DNA of 64,000 bases from positions 9,148,501-9,212,500 of the forward strand of contig NC_087178.1 of assembly GCF_035594125.1 (NCBI RefSeq), written 5' to 3'. Made by a program: the position numbers and the translations under genes. Source of the stretch: Scylla paramamosain (Eukaryota; Arthropoda; Malacostraca; Decapoda; Portunidae). The notes below the pieces were generated by a model. That model was not told where the DNA came from and searched no databases. It was given only the letters and a program-made list of their open reading frames with translations. This document shows, piece by piece, positions 24,165 through 34,587 of the stretch (the stretch's first letter is position 1; every line of letters starts with the position of its first letter).

Positions 24165-24700
24165 ATTACTTTTATGTAAGAGTAGCACTGGACAAGGGTA
24201 ACAAAAAGAGAGAGGGAAAATGCCGACTAAGATGACAGTTCCAAAAGGTCATAAAGGATCTTTCAAAGTTGGAGGAAGTTTCTTGAAACTCCAATCTTGA
24301 AAGAGTTCAAGTTATAGGAAGGGTAAATACAAAAGCAGGCTCGAAGTCCCGGAGTTTACCTGAAAAAAAAAAAAAAGATTGAGAATACTGGTTAACTCTT
24401 GTATTAGAAAGGTGGACAGACTAGGGATGCGAGAGAGTAGAAGGTCATGTGGAACGAGGCTGCAAGAGAAGAGGCATGTAGTTAGCAAAATCAGAAGAGC
24501 AATTGTCATTAACATAGCGGTAAAATATGGCAAGAGATGCAACATTGCGGCGATGAGAGAGAAACTGAAGACAGTTTCTGAAGTAATGAATATGAGCAAG
24601 AGATGCAATATTGCGGCGATGAGAAAGAAACTGAAGACAGTTACTGAAGTAATGCATATGTGTAAGTTTTGCCCATAGTTAACCTGTTAGTGTGTTGGTC
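24165..24700 (-). mobile_element. Family B 3' fragment B3
   Basis: Minus-strand family B 3' UTR and C-terminal coding region, including the stretch that encodes [12 protein letters not shown] in other copies. It starts with a TTTTATGTAAG-type end and is 5' truncated near 24700. A 66-bp segment is duplicated in tandem at 24530-24661 (units differ at about five bases), which keeps the frame. Confidence 0.82.
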
Positions 24701-24927
24701 AATCATGAACCATGTAGGGTTAAAGAGCCTCCTTGATTCATGGGTATAGGATTATAGGTGTAACTATTCTTTTTAATAAAGTACAATGTAGTTACCTGAC
24801 GGGCTTGACCGATGGCCACAGACAGCCAGTCCTGCTGCGTCCCGTTACCTTTTCGCTCGTGCCCCATCAAAAACACTCCAGAGGCTCGCACAGGGTTCAC
24901 ACCCATAACAGTTTCCTACAGATTTTC

Positions 24928-25049
<122 letters not shown>

Positions 25050-25289
25050 GTCATACGTTAGCATAATTATTTATATAAATGCACATGTAATTCTGAGACT
25101 ATACTTTACTTTGGTATAGGAACATTTAGACCATGCTGTATAATTCCAGCATCCTTATTATCTGATGAGTTACTAAGATGATACAGGCACAAAATTATTA
25201 TGTCATCAATGTAGGCTAAAATTTCTTGAAATGCATTCTTTCCAAGTCCGTAAGATGTGTGTTGATATGATGAGAATATTTAGATGGAT

Positions 25290-25555
25290 AAATAGGTTCA
25301 ATAAAGGAGACACGATGCAAGCTCTTGTAGTCAAGAAACAAGTTAAAAGGAGTTGAAATGATTTTTTGACATTCAAATTTAAGAAGCAGCAATGCATAAG
25401 TTTCTTCTCGAATAGAAGAAACTTTGAAGGAACATTAGAAAGTCTTAAGAGGAGCTTAGATATAATCGTGAAGGTGACAGGTGGTAAGTGTAAGTCTCCT
25501 TTTTACATCATCTTGCCCCTTGCAGTCTCCTTGTAGTTTTTATGTTCTTATGTAA
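25290..25555 (+). mobile_element. Divergent CR1-like 3' end
   Basis: In one plus-strand frame FNKGDTMQALVVKKQ, FKFKKQQCISFFSNR and ESLKRSLDI parallel the CR1 C-terminal pattern (KGD-V, N-F-L-KFR, NWFSNR, SFKRRLD). The segment ends in TTTTTATGTTCTTATG, again CR1-type terminal repeats. It is too divergent to belong to the CR1-A/B/C family proper. Confidence 0.55.
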
Positions 25556-25636
25556 CGAACATTTTTTTTTTTTTAATATGCACCTTCATTGAAGGACTAA
25601 AATAAAATATTTATCAGCGGTGGCCATAATACTGAC

Positions 25637-25758
25637 GATAGTGATGGAAGCAAAAGAGAAGCCATCGTCTATGAATAACAAGCGAGTGCACCGTGAATCC
25701 GAGGATACTCTCATCACTTGCACAAGCGCGTCACTCATCACTGAAGGAGCATGCTTCC
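25637..25758 (-). CDS. Ionotropic receptor-like exon 2
   Basis: On the minus strand an acceptor TTTCTTTCCCAG is followed by 122 bp in phase 1: a split Gly codon, then KHAPSVMSDALVQVMRVSS and SRCTRLLFIDDGFSF. This resembles the start of the mature N-terminal domain in divergent decapod ionotropic receptors (an APSVMSE-type start, then C-x-L-x-x-F-x-D-G). The proposed donor GTCAGT at 25636 is weak, but it would give phase 0, matching the acceptor phase of the 7113-7345 exon. The frame stays open past the donor for 16 more codons, so an alternative end is possible. It joins in phase to the signal-peptide exon 26578-26653. Confidence 0.55.
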
Positions 25759-26577
25759 CTGGGAAAGAAACAAATGTATATATGTATGTATGAATGTATA
25801 TTTGCATCTCTTCATCTCTAAATTTGTAAACAGACTCGGCTGGTTTTCCTTACTGTCTGCAATAAATAATGCTTTGTAAACAAGCCACAATCGATTCATA
25901 TTCCATTGCTTCTAAGTTCTTAAACAATTTTAACCCTATATTCTTCAACTGTAATTTTCACCTCCCTGATCATTCCATTCAAAACCATGTTGAGCAGTCA
26001 CCACTGGAAGAAAAGTTTCGTTCTCTACCCATTCTGAATCCCATACTTTTCTTATGGAAGCTTTCTACAATTCTTAGTACGCATCTTCCCCATCCACTCA
26101 TGCATCTGAAGTGCCTACCACATTGCCTTTCTATGTAATTAATCTTAAACTTTGTGCAGAATAATACATACCACTTATAAATCTCATGCAACACCTGTAT
26201 TTATTGCTTCATTCAGCCCAAATACTTAACAGTGTTGCAGTCTCCTTTAGCTAAGTGAACTGATTCTTCCATAATTTATATAATCTATACTATGCCATTT
26301 TATTGCTTTCATGCAATAGTATAACCTGCTGTCTGTCCCTGCGTACATATCATGCCCTGTTCCCACCATATTACATCGATTAAATTAACTAACCATGCTC
26401 TCTACGACACGCTCTCCTCCAATCTTGAACCATATCCACGCATTCAGATTCATTCCTAGTGACTTCTCGCACTCTATTTTCTTCAGGCTACCAATCACAT
26501 GAGTTAAATATACACAACACTTTATGCATTTATGAATACCCACAGGCATAGCATACACACATTCATAGATCTCTTAC

Positions 26578-26653
26578 CAGAAACAAGAGGAGCTACATTC
26601 CCAACTTCTGTGGCAGATGTGCTCACCAAGAACAGAAGGGCGGTCACCAGCAT
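26578..26653 (-). CDS. Ionotropic receptor-like exon 1 with signal peptide
   Basis: On the minus strand ATG at 26653 opens a 25-codon segment, MLVTALLFLVSTSATEVG then NVAPLVS, followed by a split Gly codon and a good donor G|GTAAGAG at 26577. The first 13 residues form a hydrophobic signal-peptide core. Phase 1 at the donor matches the acceptor of the 25637-25758 exon 820 bp downstream, so the join would read across a Gly. The start was chosen because it is the only ATG before the hydrophobic stretch. TTTTCTAG just upstream may be another acceptor. The parts are short, so confidence rests on their order, phase and family fit. Confidence 0.5.
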
Positions 26654-26659
26654 CTCCTT

Positions 26660-26924
26660 CCTAGAAAAGAATCATACAATAATATATTTTAGTGACGAGC
26701 GTAAGATCTCAAATTATTAAAGTCGTTTCAGGTGATAGCAGTTGACCAAACTGGAGCTATAGTGATTACTAGAGATCTTTCTTCCCTAAGAAATTGTCTG
26801 TCCGTTTACCTTTTGCCTTAATGGGAAGCGTATATTTACAAGGTATAGAATACTTATGCGCCGAAACCTTTATCCAAGCAATCCAGCGATTTGCAGCCCG
26901 ACGATCATGTTGGTGTTTAATTAC
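26660..26924. other. No recognised gene (possible promoter side of the receptor gene)
   Basis: Upstream of the candidate first exon I see no clear TATA box or initiator. The sequence is unassigned until the degenerate B4 copy begins near 26925. Confidence 0.35.
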
Positions 26925-27070
26925 TGCTAATATCCCTAGCTTCACTGGAACATTTCCTGTTGTTTTGGTTTCCTGCTTATCTAAGGTCTTTGAATCTGTC
27001 GACAAACATTCTTTTCTCTGACCGCCAGTACGGCATCTATTAAGGGAGGTCTATCTGACATTCCTCACTT

Positions 27071-28210
27071 GAGGCGCCTAGAGCCAGAGTAACGTAAGCG
27101 ACAGAAATAGAAAACGGAGAAAAAACCGATCAAAGTTTTGCAACACTCAGAATGCAATATCTCCTCAATTAATTGAGATAGGAAGTAGTGCTTGGCTTCA
27201 AAATGTTTGTTATTGCATGTGGTTTACAGCCTATACCTGGACATTTAGTGAAATTAAAGCATTCTGAAAGACTAATGGATGACTGTTTTTTTTTATTTGT
27301 GGAAAAAAACAACGCTTCCAATATATTATTTATCAAACATGCATGCATTGTGTATTTCTGTTCCTCTGTCAAGTTGTTTCAACAGCATGTAGTTTATTGA
27401 GATTCACCACCATTGAAGCCATTCTTGGTTGATGTAGTAATTTTATTAAGCAAAAACGTAAGCGACACTCGTGCACATACTTCCCAATCTGACCACTTAA
27501 CAGGGGAGAATGATAAACGGTAGAAAAATAACTTCTGTATGTCGGCATTCTGTAGTGCAAAATTACCGATGGCCCAAAATTCCCTGTGCAAGACTGTGGC
27601 TATCGGCAATGTAATTTTATTATAGCAGCCATCAGCACAGGGAGGCCCCACTACCCACGTCTGTACGTGACGGCCTGTAGACCTGCTCACCTATGCTTCT
27701 CCCATATTCCTTCGTCTTTTAGCTAAGTTTTTCTTCCACTCTTCAGGATTACGCACATTTTTCCTTCCCCTAGAGGGTTCTGGCTCCTCAGGGAGCATGC
27801 TGTTGTCCGCCATAATGATGAAGTCTTGCGTATTAGCGTAAAAAAAAGGTAGTGTCATTCAGTGGTGGCGAGCTGGCGGAGGGTGCATGAGTGTCTGTGG
27901 GTGTGATGTGTGGGGGAGGCAGGCTGCTGTCAGTCGCGTCACGTGAAGCGCAGCCTCTGCCGTCATTGGCTCGCTGGCTGCTAGGCGGGAGTTACTTCAT
28001 TCTGGCACCAGCCGCTCATCGCCTTGCTTCGAGAGCGACACGAAGGGTCTACAGATAACTGCATTTGGGTGGATTTTCGACCCTATTGCGCTGTCCATTC
28101 TGACTTCTACTCTGCTTCCCGCCACAGTAGGAAAGTGGTGGAAAACAATATGATAAAAATTATCATTTCGGCCGGAGTCTCGCTTTCGTTACTCTGGCTC
28201 TAGGCGCCTC
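27071..28210 (-). mobile_element. 1.14-kb DNA transposon with perfect 24-bp terminal inverted repeats
   Basis: Positions 27071-27094 and 28187-28210 are exact reverse complements (start GAGGCGCCTAGAGCC). Homology continues for about nine more bases with two mismatches. ACTT flanks both ends; because CCTC also precedes both, identity extends to eight bases (27063-27070 and 28207-28214). The host B4 sequence is continuous when the insert plus one repeat is removed. On the minus strand there is a GC-rich leader, an ATG at 27813 and a coding remnant (27394-27813). The size suggests an internally deleted derivative of a larger autonomous element. Superfamily not determined. Confidence 0.82.
27394..27813 (-). 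pseudogene. N-terminal remnant of a transposon-encoded protein (NPEEWKKN / GPPCADGC)
   Basis: ATG at 27813 opens MADNSMLPEEPEPSRGRKNV followed by RNPEEWKKNLAKRRRNMGEA and then a TAG (27691-27693). The same frame continues with VSRSTGRHVQTWVVGPPCAD, GCYNKI and HREFWAIGNFALQNADIQKL before unrelated residues to a stop at 27394. The combination of an N-P-x-x-W-K-x-N basic helix, then G-P-P-C-x-D-G-C and a Phe-Trp block, is the start of a large uncharacterised family in arthropods and cnidarians. I take it to be transposase-associated because it sits between TIRs. TAG probably replaces a Tyr codon (Y-V is usual there). The rest of the protein is deleted. Confidence 0.6.
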
Positions 28211-29009
28211 ACTTAATCTTGGTCATCCTCTTTTAGGGATTTTGGTAAAATTTGTGTCGTTGCTTTAGGCATATCAAAGGCTTAAAGCTTTTAACAGTGT
28301 CTGGTGTAAATTTTTAATTTCTAGGGTATCCCTATATGGTTTGTATTCCTTTCTTTACTCAGTCTTTTCAAATTTCCTCTTGTAGTTCTATTGTAGCACT
28401 GGTTAACAGGTATTGCTTTTCTCTGAAGCATTTTAACAGTCGTGTTCCACAAGATTCTGTCCTATCAACCATCACCCTTTTGTTATTATTTATCAATGAT
28501 CATTTATAATCTTACATATTCCTCTATCCACTCTTATCCTGATGACACAACCCTCCACTTCTCCACGCCATTTTCCAGACGTACAACACCTCAGAAAATC
28601 CACGGAGGGACGCCACAAAATACTTGATTTCTGATTTTTTTCTAATTTCAGAGCGGAATAGAGCAAAAACCATGTTTAATTAATTGCCTCAAAAAATGAT
28701 TAAATTCCTGTTTATATCTATTTGATGTTATCTTCAAGACAATTATCTATTCTTCAGTGACACGTAACATTTCACCTTCTCTAAATTGATATTTTTGGTC
28801 TGTTCCACAATGAATCACTGAACAGAAAATTTCGTATCTCTGCTCTTGTCAAAACAGCTTCTAAGAAGTAGAGTTGTCCTCGCCATTTTTCTTACTTTTT
28901 TCCTTACTTTATACAAGGTCCTTATGCCTATGCCAGGAAAAAATAACTTCATGGCAACTTAAGTTAGCTCCTCATATGGTTTTTGAAAGCATAAAATAAC
29001 GGATTAGGT

Positions 29010-29719
29010 GTTTGACGTATAGACATAAGGGAAAGTTATTTTTTTTGTGACTGCTCCTTACTTAGGTTAACAAAATGGCTGTGTTTGTTCTGAGCAAAAT
29101 GTTCTACTGAGGTGATGTGCGATGCTTAAACAATGTACAGGCCATGTTTACATAGTACGTGTGTTAGAGCTTTACTACAATGGTGAATTGAATAGAAAAA
29201 AAAAAGCCGTATAACTATTGCAGCGAAAAGAATGAGTGCGTTGATGAAGAAATTCAGTTACGAGGAACGCGAGGAGGTGCCTCTTCAAAACATAGTGCTT
29301 GGCCGCCCCCCAATTTTATTTATTTATTTTTTTTGTTATTGTTTTGCTGTAAGCTGATGGATATGCATTTAACTGTGTCTCTTCATACACGAGCAAGCAC
29401 CATGTAAGGTGTTGTCAAATATTTTGGGGGCAGCCCACAACCATGTTTGCGGTGAGACACATCCTCGCTTCCCTCATCGCTCCATTTCTTCACCAACGTG
29501 CTCACAATCTTCACTGCAATAGCTATACGGCTTTTTTTTTTTTTATTCCATTCTAGTGAAACTAACACTCGCACTATGTGATCGTGGCCTGTACATTTTC
29601 CAGGTCATCGCACATCACCTCAGTTGGACACTTTGTTCAAAACAAACACGGCCATTTTCTTAGCCGAAGCAAGGAGCGGTCACAAAAGATGACTTTTCCT
29701 TATGTCAATATGTCATACA
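29010..29719. repeat. Foldback palindrome, ~240-bp arms, 235-bp spacer
   Basis: The arm at about 29010-29251 is the reverse complement of about 29487-29719 at roughly 80-85% identity: GACATAAGG, AAAATGGCTGTGTTTGTT, CTGAGGTGATGTGCGATG, AATGTACAGGCCA, AAGCCGTATAACTATTGCAG all recur inverted. The spacer has no recognised gene. It may be a foldback element or two copies of one repeat in inverted orientation. Target duplications are not obvious. Confidence 0.85.
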
Positions 29720-29739
29720 CTGAATCTGCTATTCTATGC

Positions 29740-29764
29740 TTAAAAAAAAAAAAAAAAAAAAAAA
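29740..29764. repeat. A-run
   Basis: About 23 A bases just outside the palindrome. Confidence 0.95.
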
Positions 29765-29799
29765 CATGAAGGGGGCAACTTAAATACACAACAAATCAA

Positions 29800-30185
29800 A
29801 TCACCACCCTGGACAAAATGATTACACAATTAACTTTTCATCATCATTAAAGACCAACAGGGCAAACTTACAGCCTACTTATAGGCATAAAACTACAAAG
29901 TACTACGGGCTGCTACAGCAAGCACCAATAACAGCGCCACAGCCTAGCCCTACTTTCAAAATACAATCTGTGACTTGTTTTCCTCCTCCTTCGACTCCTA
30001 CAAGACCCATCTCTGCCTCTCACACAGGACTTATGGCCTTCCCGGTTGCATTGGTGTGAGAACTTCCGTATACAGGATGTCTTATTCATGTCTCTTTTTC
30101 TCCAGCAGCTACTGCTGCCCCAGCTTCTTCTGTGACTTTTCTTTTCTCTTCTTTCTCCTTCGTCTCCTCGGAAGATGAATGCGTG
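29800..30185 (-). repeat. Relative of the Gyp1 pol tail/3' region
   Basis: CTCCTCCTTCGACTCC..., the CCATCTCTGCCTCTC block and the CTTCTTCTGTGACTTTTC stretch match 16210-16430 of Gyp1. On the minus strand both give an E/K-rich tail ending with EAGAAVAAGEKE-type text, then non-coding sequence. Probably the 3' end of a related LTR element. Confidence 0.5.
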
Positions 30186-30377
30186 AGAAATTTTGATTTG
30201 TAAGAAATGTAAATAACAAGTAGTTATTAATTAAAAATATGAAAATGTTTGAGTTTTCCAGTAGCCTTTGTATGGCAATACCTTGCAACATCTCGGACCA
30301 CGACAATTATGACTGCATAGAAAAATAAACTAAGCAACTTGTCGAATAACACAATATCTTCCTATCTATCTGTGTAT

Positions 30378-30379
<2 letters not shown>

Positions 30380-30452
<73 letters not shown>
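30380..30452. repeat. (GA)n microsatellite
   Basis: 73 bp of perfect GA. Confidence 0.98.
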
Positions 30453-30457
<5 letters not shown>

Positions 30458-30570
30458 GTCATGGGACATTGTCAAGGTCATTGGCTTACAGGCAGTGATC
30501 TTGACAATGATACACATATACACAGATAGATAGGAAATTTTTTTTTGTGTAGGAGAAACACCGGCCAAGG

Positions 30571-30606
<36 letters not shown>

Positions 30607-31337
30607 CACTGAGATGCCGGTCCCCGAACAGGGTCCGAAGCGATAGTAAAAAATTGAAGGTTAAGTTTCTTGAAACCTCCCTCTTAAAGGAATTCAAGTC
30701 AATGGAAGATGAAAATACAGAAACAGCAGGGAGTTCGAGTTTACCAGATATAGGGATAAATCATTGAGAATACTGGTTAAGCCTTGCATTAGAGAGGTGG
30801 ACAGAATAGGGGTGAGAGAAAGAGGAAAGTCTTGTGCAGCGAGGCCGTGGGAGAAGGGGAAGCATGCAGTTAGCAAGATCAGAAGAGCAGTTAGCATGAG
30901 AATAGTGGTAGAAGATAGCTAGAGATGCAACATTGCGGCCATGAGAAAGAGGCTGAAGACAGCCAGTTTGAGGAGAAGAGTTGATAAGACGAAAAGCTTT
31001 TGATTTCACCTTGTCTAAAAGAGCAGTATGAGTGGAACTTCCCTAGACATGTGAAGCATACCCCATACATGGATGGTTAAGGCCCATGTACAGAGTTAGC
31101 AGATGGAGGGGTGAGAAAAACTGGCGGAGACGTCTCAGAAAGTCTAACTTCATAGAAGCTGTTTTAGCTAGAGATGAAATGTTCCCAGTTTAGATTATAA
31201 GAAAAGGACGGACCGAGGATGATCAGTGTAGAAGAGGGGGATAGTTGAGTGTCACTGAAGAAGAGAGGATAGTTGAATGGAAAGTTGTGTCGAGTTGATA
31301 GATGGAGGAATTGTTTTTTTGAGGCATTGAACAATAC

Positions 31338-31856
31338 CTAGGTTACTCTGCCCCAATCACAAATTTTAGAGAGATCAGAAGTCAGACGTTCTGTGACTTC
31401 CCTACTTGAACTGTTTACTTCCTGAAGGCTTGGACGTCTATGAAAAGACGTGGAAAAGTGCAGGGTGGTATCATAGGCCAAGGAGTGGACAGGACAAGAA
31501 ATTTGTGTTAGAAGATCATTGATGGATAATAGGAAGAGAGTGGGTGACAGGACAGGACTCTGAGGAGCACTACTGTTAATAGATTGAGGAGAAGAACAGT
31601 GATCGTCTACCACAGCAGCAATGGAACGGTCAGAAAGGAAACTTGAGATAAAGTTCCAGAGAGAAGGATAAAAAACCGTAGGAGGATATTTTAAAATCAA
31701 ACTTTTGTACCAGACTCTATCGAAAAAGTTTTGATATGTCTGAGGCAACAGCAAAAGTTTCACCAAAATTTCTAAAAGAGGATGACTAAGACTCAGTAAG
31801 GAAAGCCAGAAGATCACCAGTAGAGCGGCCTTGACGGAATCCATACTTTCGATCAC
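31338..31856 (-). pseudogene. B5 reverse transcriptase palm remnant
   Basis: The frame includes [20 protein letters not shown] and PVLSPTLFLLSINDLL. The catalytic box reads LAYDTTLHFS where [10 protein letters not shown] is found in B8, so the first Asp is gone. G-V-P-Q-G-S is also altered (SAPQSP). Inactive. Confidence 0.82.
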
Positions 31857-32012
31857 ATAGAAGATTGTGAAGTGATAGATGTTTAAGAATCTTCCTCTTC
31901 AGGATAGATTCAAAAACTTTAGAAATCCAGGTAATTAAAGTAATAGGACTGTTACCCTTTTTAGGAACAGGCTTAATGTAGGCAAACTTCCGGCAAGAAA
32001 GAAAGGTAGATG

Positions 32013-32516
32013 TCAACAGACAGAGGTGAAAGAGATTGATCGACTAGGCAGGGTGCAAGCGCGGAGGCACAGTTTCGGAGAACAATCAGGTCCATAAGCC
32101 TTCCGAGAGTTTAGGTACAGCGAAGGCATGGAAAACATCATTGCGAAGAATTTTAATACGTAGCATGACGTAATCAGAGGGTGGAAGAGAGGGAGGAACA
32201 AACCCTGAATCGTCCAAAGAATATTTTTTTTTCCAAATGTTTGAGGGAATAGTTCAGCTTCAGAGATAGATGTGATAGGAGTGATGTCATGTGACTGAAA
32301 TAAAGGAGGGGAAGAAGAAAAAGCAAAGTTATTGGAGATGCTTTTGGCTAGATGCCAAAAGTCACGAGGGGAGTTAGATCTTGAAAGATTTTGACACTTT
32401 CTCTTAATGAAAGAGTTTTTGTCTAGTTGGAGAACAGACTTGGCATGGTTCCAGGCAGAGATATAAACCGCATGAGATTCTGGTGATCGAAGGCTCAAGT
32501 ACCTTTTGTGGGCCAC
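32013..32516 (-). pseudogene. B5 endonuclease-RT linker remnant
   Basis: Reads [40 protein letters not shown] and SEAELFPQTFGKK, matching the family B linker between endonuclease and RT at 49700-49990. The corresponding endonuclease is on the other side of the B6 insertion (33949-34503). Confidence 0.8.
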
Positions 32517-32773
32517 CTCTCTATCATGTATAGCACGAGAAAATGCTATATTAGATTAAGCTTTGGAAGGTTTACGTTGAGAAAAAGGGTGAGGAATGTT
32601 TGCCTCCATGCCAGACACTATCACCTCTGTTATGGGCTCAGGACACAGAGACGGTTCACTGACAAGGAAGCAGTAGTCATTCCAAGGAAAATCAGGAAAA
32701 TACCTCCTCAGGTCCCCCAACTAGCAAGAGGCAAAACGCCAGAGGCACCTCCGCTTAGGGGGATCCTGTGGAG

Positions 32774-33948
32774 GGATTTGATTTCCAAACTACCCTCCTA
32801 CGGTTTCTATCCTTCTCTCTGTAACTTCATCTCAAGTTTCCTTTCTGACCGTTCTATTGTTATTGCTGCTGTGGTAGACGGTCACTGTTCTTCTCCTAAA
32901 TCTATTAACAGTGGTGTTTCTCAGGGTTCTGTCCTGTCACCCACTCTCTTCTTATTATTCATTAATTATCTTCTAAACCAAACTTCTTGTCCTATCCACT
33001 CCTACGCTGATGATACCACCCTGCACTTTTCCACGTCTTTTCATAGACGTCCAACCCTTCAGGAGGTAAACATATCACGCAGGGAAGCCACAGAACGCTT
33101 GACTTCTGATCTTTCTAAAATTTCTGATTGGGGCAGAGCAAACTTGATATTGTTCAATGCCTCAAAAACTCAATTCCTGCATCTATCAACTCGACACAAC
33201 CTTCCAGACAACTATCCCCTCTTCTTCAATGACACTCAACTGTCCCCTCTTCTACACTGAACATCCTCGGTCTGTCCTTTACTTATAATCTGAACTGGAA
33301 ACTTCACATCTCATCTCTAGCTAAAACAGCTTCTATGAAGTTAGGTGTTCTGAGACGTCTCCGCCAGTTTTTTTCACCCCCCCAGCTGCTAACTCTGTAC
33401 AAGGGCCTTATCCGTCCATGTATGGAGTATGCTTCACATGTCTGGGGAGGTTCACTCATACTGCTCTTCTAGACAGGGTGGAATCAAAAGCTTTTCGTCT
33501 TACTAACTCCTCTCCTCTAACTGACTGTCTTCAGCCTCTCTCTCACCGCCGCAATGTTGCATATCTAGCTGTCTTCTACCGCTATTTTCATGCTAACTGC
33601 TCTTCTGATCTTGCTAACTGCATGCCTCCTCTCCTTCCGCGGCCTCGCTGCACAAGACTTTCTTCTTTCTCTCACCCCTATTCTGTCCACCTCTCTAACG
33701 CAAGAGTTAACCAGTATTCTCAATCGTTCTTCCCTTTCTCTGGTAAACTCTGGAACTTCCTGCCTGCTTCTGTATTTCCACCTTCCTATGACTTGAATTC
33801 CTTCAAGAGGGAGGTTTCAAGACACTTATTCATCAATTTTTGACCACTGCTTTGACCCTTTTATGGGACTGGCATTTCAGTGGGCATTTTTTTTATTAGA
33901 TTTTTGTTGCCCTTGACCAGTGTCCTTCCTACATAAAAAAAAAAAAGG
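32774..33948 (+). mobile_element. Family B copy B6, nested inside B5 in opposite orientation
   Basis: The 5'-truncated plus-strand copy begins at GATTTGATTTCCAAACTACC (middle of RT) and ends with a 12-A tail at 33937-33948. Its frame 32774-33260 has [40 protein letters not shown] and an intact [10 protein letters not shown]. The C-terminal coding part is open at 33418-33843 in another frame. High similarity to B8 indicates a recent insertion. A reading frame that enters from B5 antisense sequence is an artefact. Confidence 0.88.
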
Positions 33949-34587
33949 ACAAGATACAGATATGAGATTGTGATCTGAGGAGCCCAATGGAGAAGAGAGG
34001 GTGACAGCATAAGCAGACGGATTAGAGGTTAGGAAAGGTCAAGAGTGTTGGGCGTATCTCCTAGACGGTCAGAAAGGTAAGTAGGGTATTGCACCAATTG
34101 CTCATGGTCGTGGAGGATAGCGAAGTTGAAGGTTCACCAGGATGGGCAATGAAGGGAGAGGAAAGTTAAAGTGAGTATTAAAATCTCCAAGAATAGAGAT
34201 CTTCGGAAAAAGGAAGAGAGTCAGGAAGTTAAGATTTTTTTTTTATAGTCAGAGGTGTTAGGGGAGAGGTATACAGCACAGATAAATTTACTTTGAGAGT
34301 CACTCTGTAGTCGTAGCCAGATCGTGGAAAACTCGAAAGATTCAAGAGCTTGGGTCCCGGTCGTTACGCACATACATGCAGAATCCAGCTTTGGATTGAA
34401 AAATGAGGATAGAGAAGATAAAAGGAGGGAACAGAAAAGGGGCTACTGTCAGTTGCCTTAGACACCTGAGTTTCAGTGAAGAAAAGAAGATGAGGTTTAG
34501 TAGATGGAGTAGCTGGCGATGAGCAAGGCTAGTGGGCAGGAGTTAAGTAGCCAAGAAAACTTCATCCCACCGCTGCCACCATTTTTA

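Larger units (their letters stand above)
26925..28950 (+). mobile_element. Family B copy B4, degenerate, split by a TIR transposon
   Basis: The left part (26925-27070) encodes [13 protein letters not shown] and SDRQYG-like text. The right part (28211-28950) continues with CTTGGTCATCCTCTTTTAGGGATTTTGG, the S-S-S-F-R-D-F-G region, then a PHRILSYQ-like QGSVLS equivalent and the TTLHFST block. The two halves join exactly in the TTCCTTACTGAGTCTTGG region of family B once the insert 27071-28210 is removed. Many stops; one of the older copies. Confidence 0.75.
30535..34503 (-). mobile_element. Family B copy B5 (minus), interrupted by B6
   Basis: Minus-strand B copy running from its 3' tail (GTGTAGGAG, A-run at 30572-30604) to about 32773 and again from 33949 to 34503, where homology stops at GATGAGGTTTAG. 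The two parts are contiguous in the family B reference around 49440-49460, apart from about eight bases. The intervening 32774-33948 is a plus-strand B copy. B5 is 5' truncated near the endonuclease start, so lacks ORF1. Pieces of ORF2 remain in several frames. Confidence 0.88.

Noticed and set aside
32508..32773. Apparent N-terminal fusion to the B6 RT frame
   Set aside because: It is the antisense of the B5 linker (the same text appears antisense to B8 at 49423-49713), so it is not coding.
30535..33948. 5' inversion (twin priming) as the explanation of the B5/B6 arrangement
   Set aside because: The minus part contains its own complete 3' end and continues beyond the plus part at 33949, so this is a nested insertion, not a 5'-inverted single copy.
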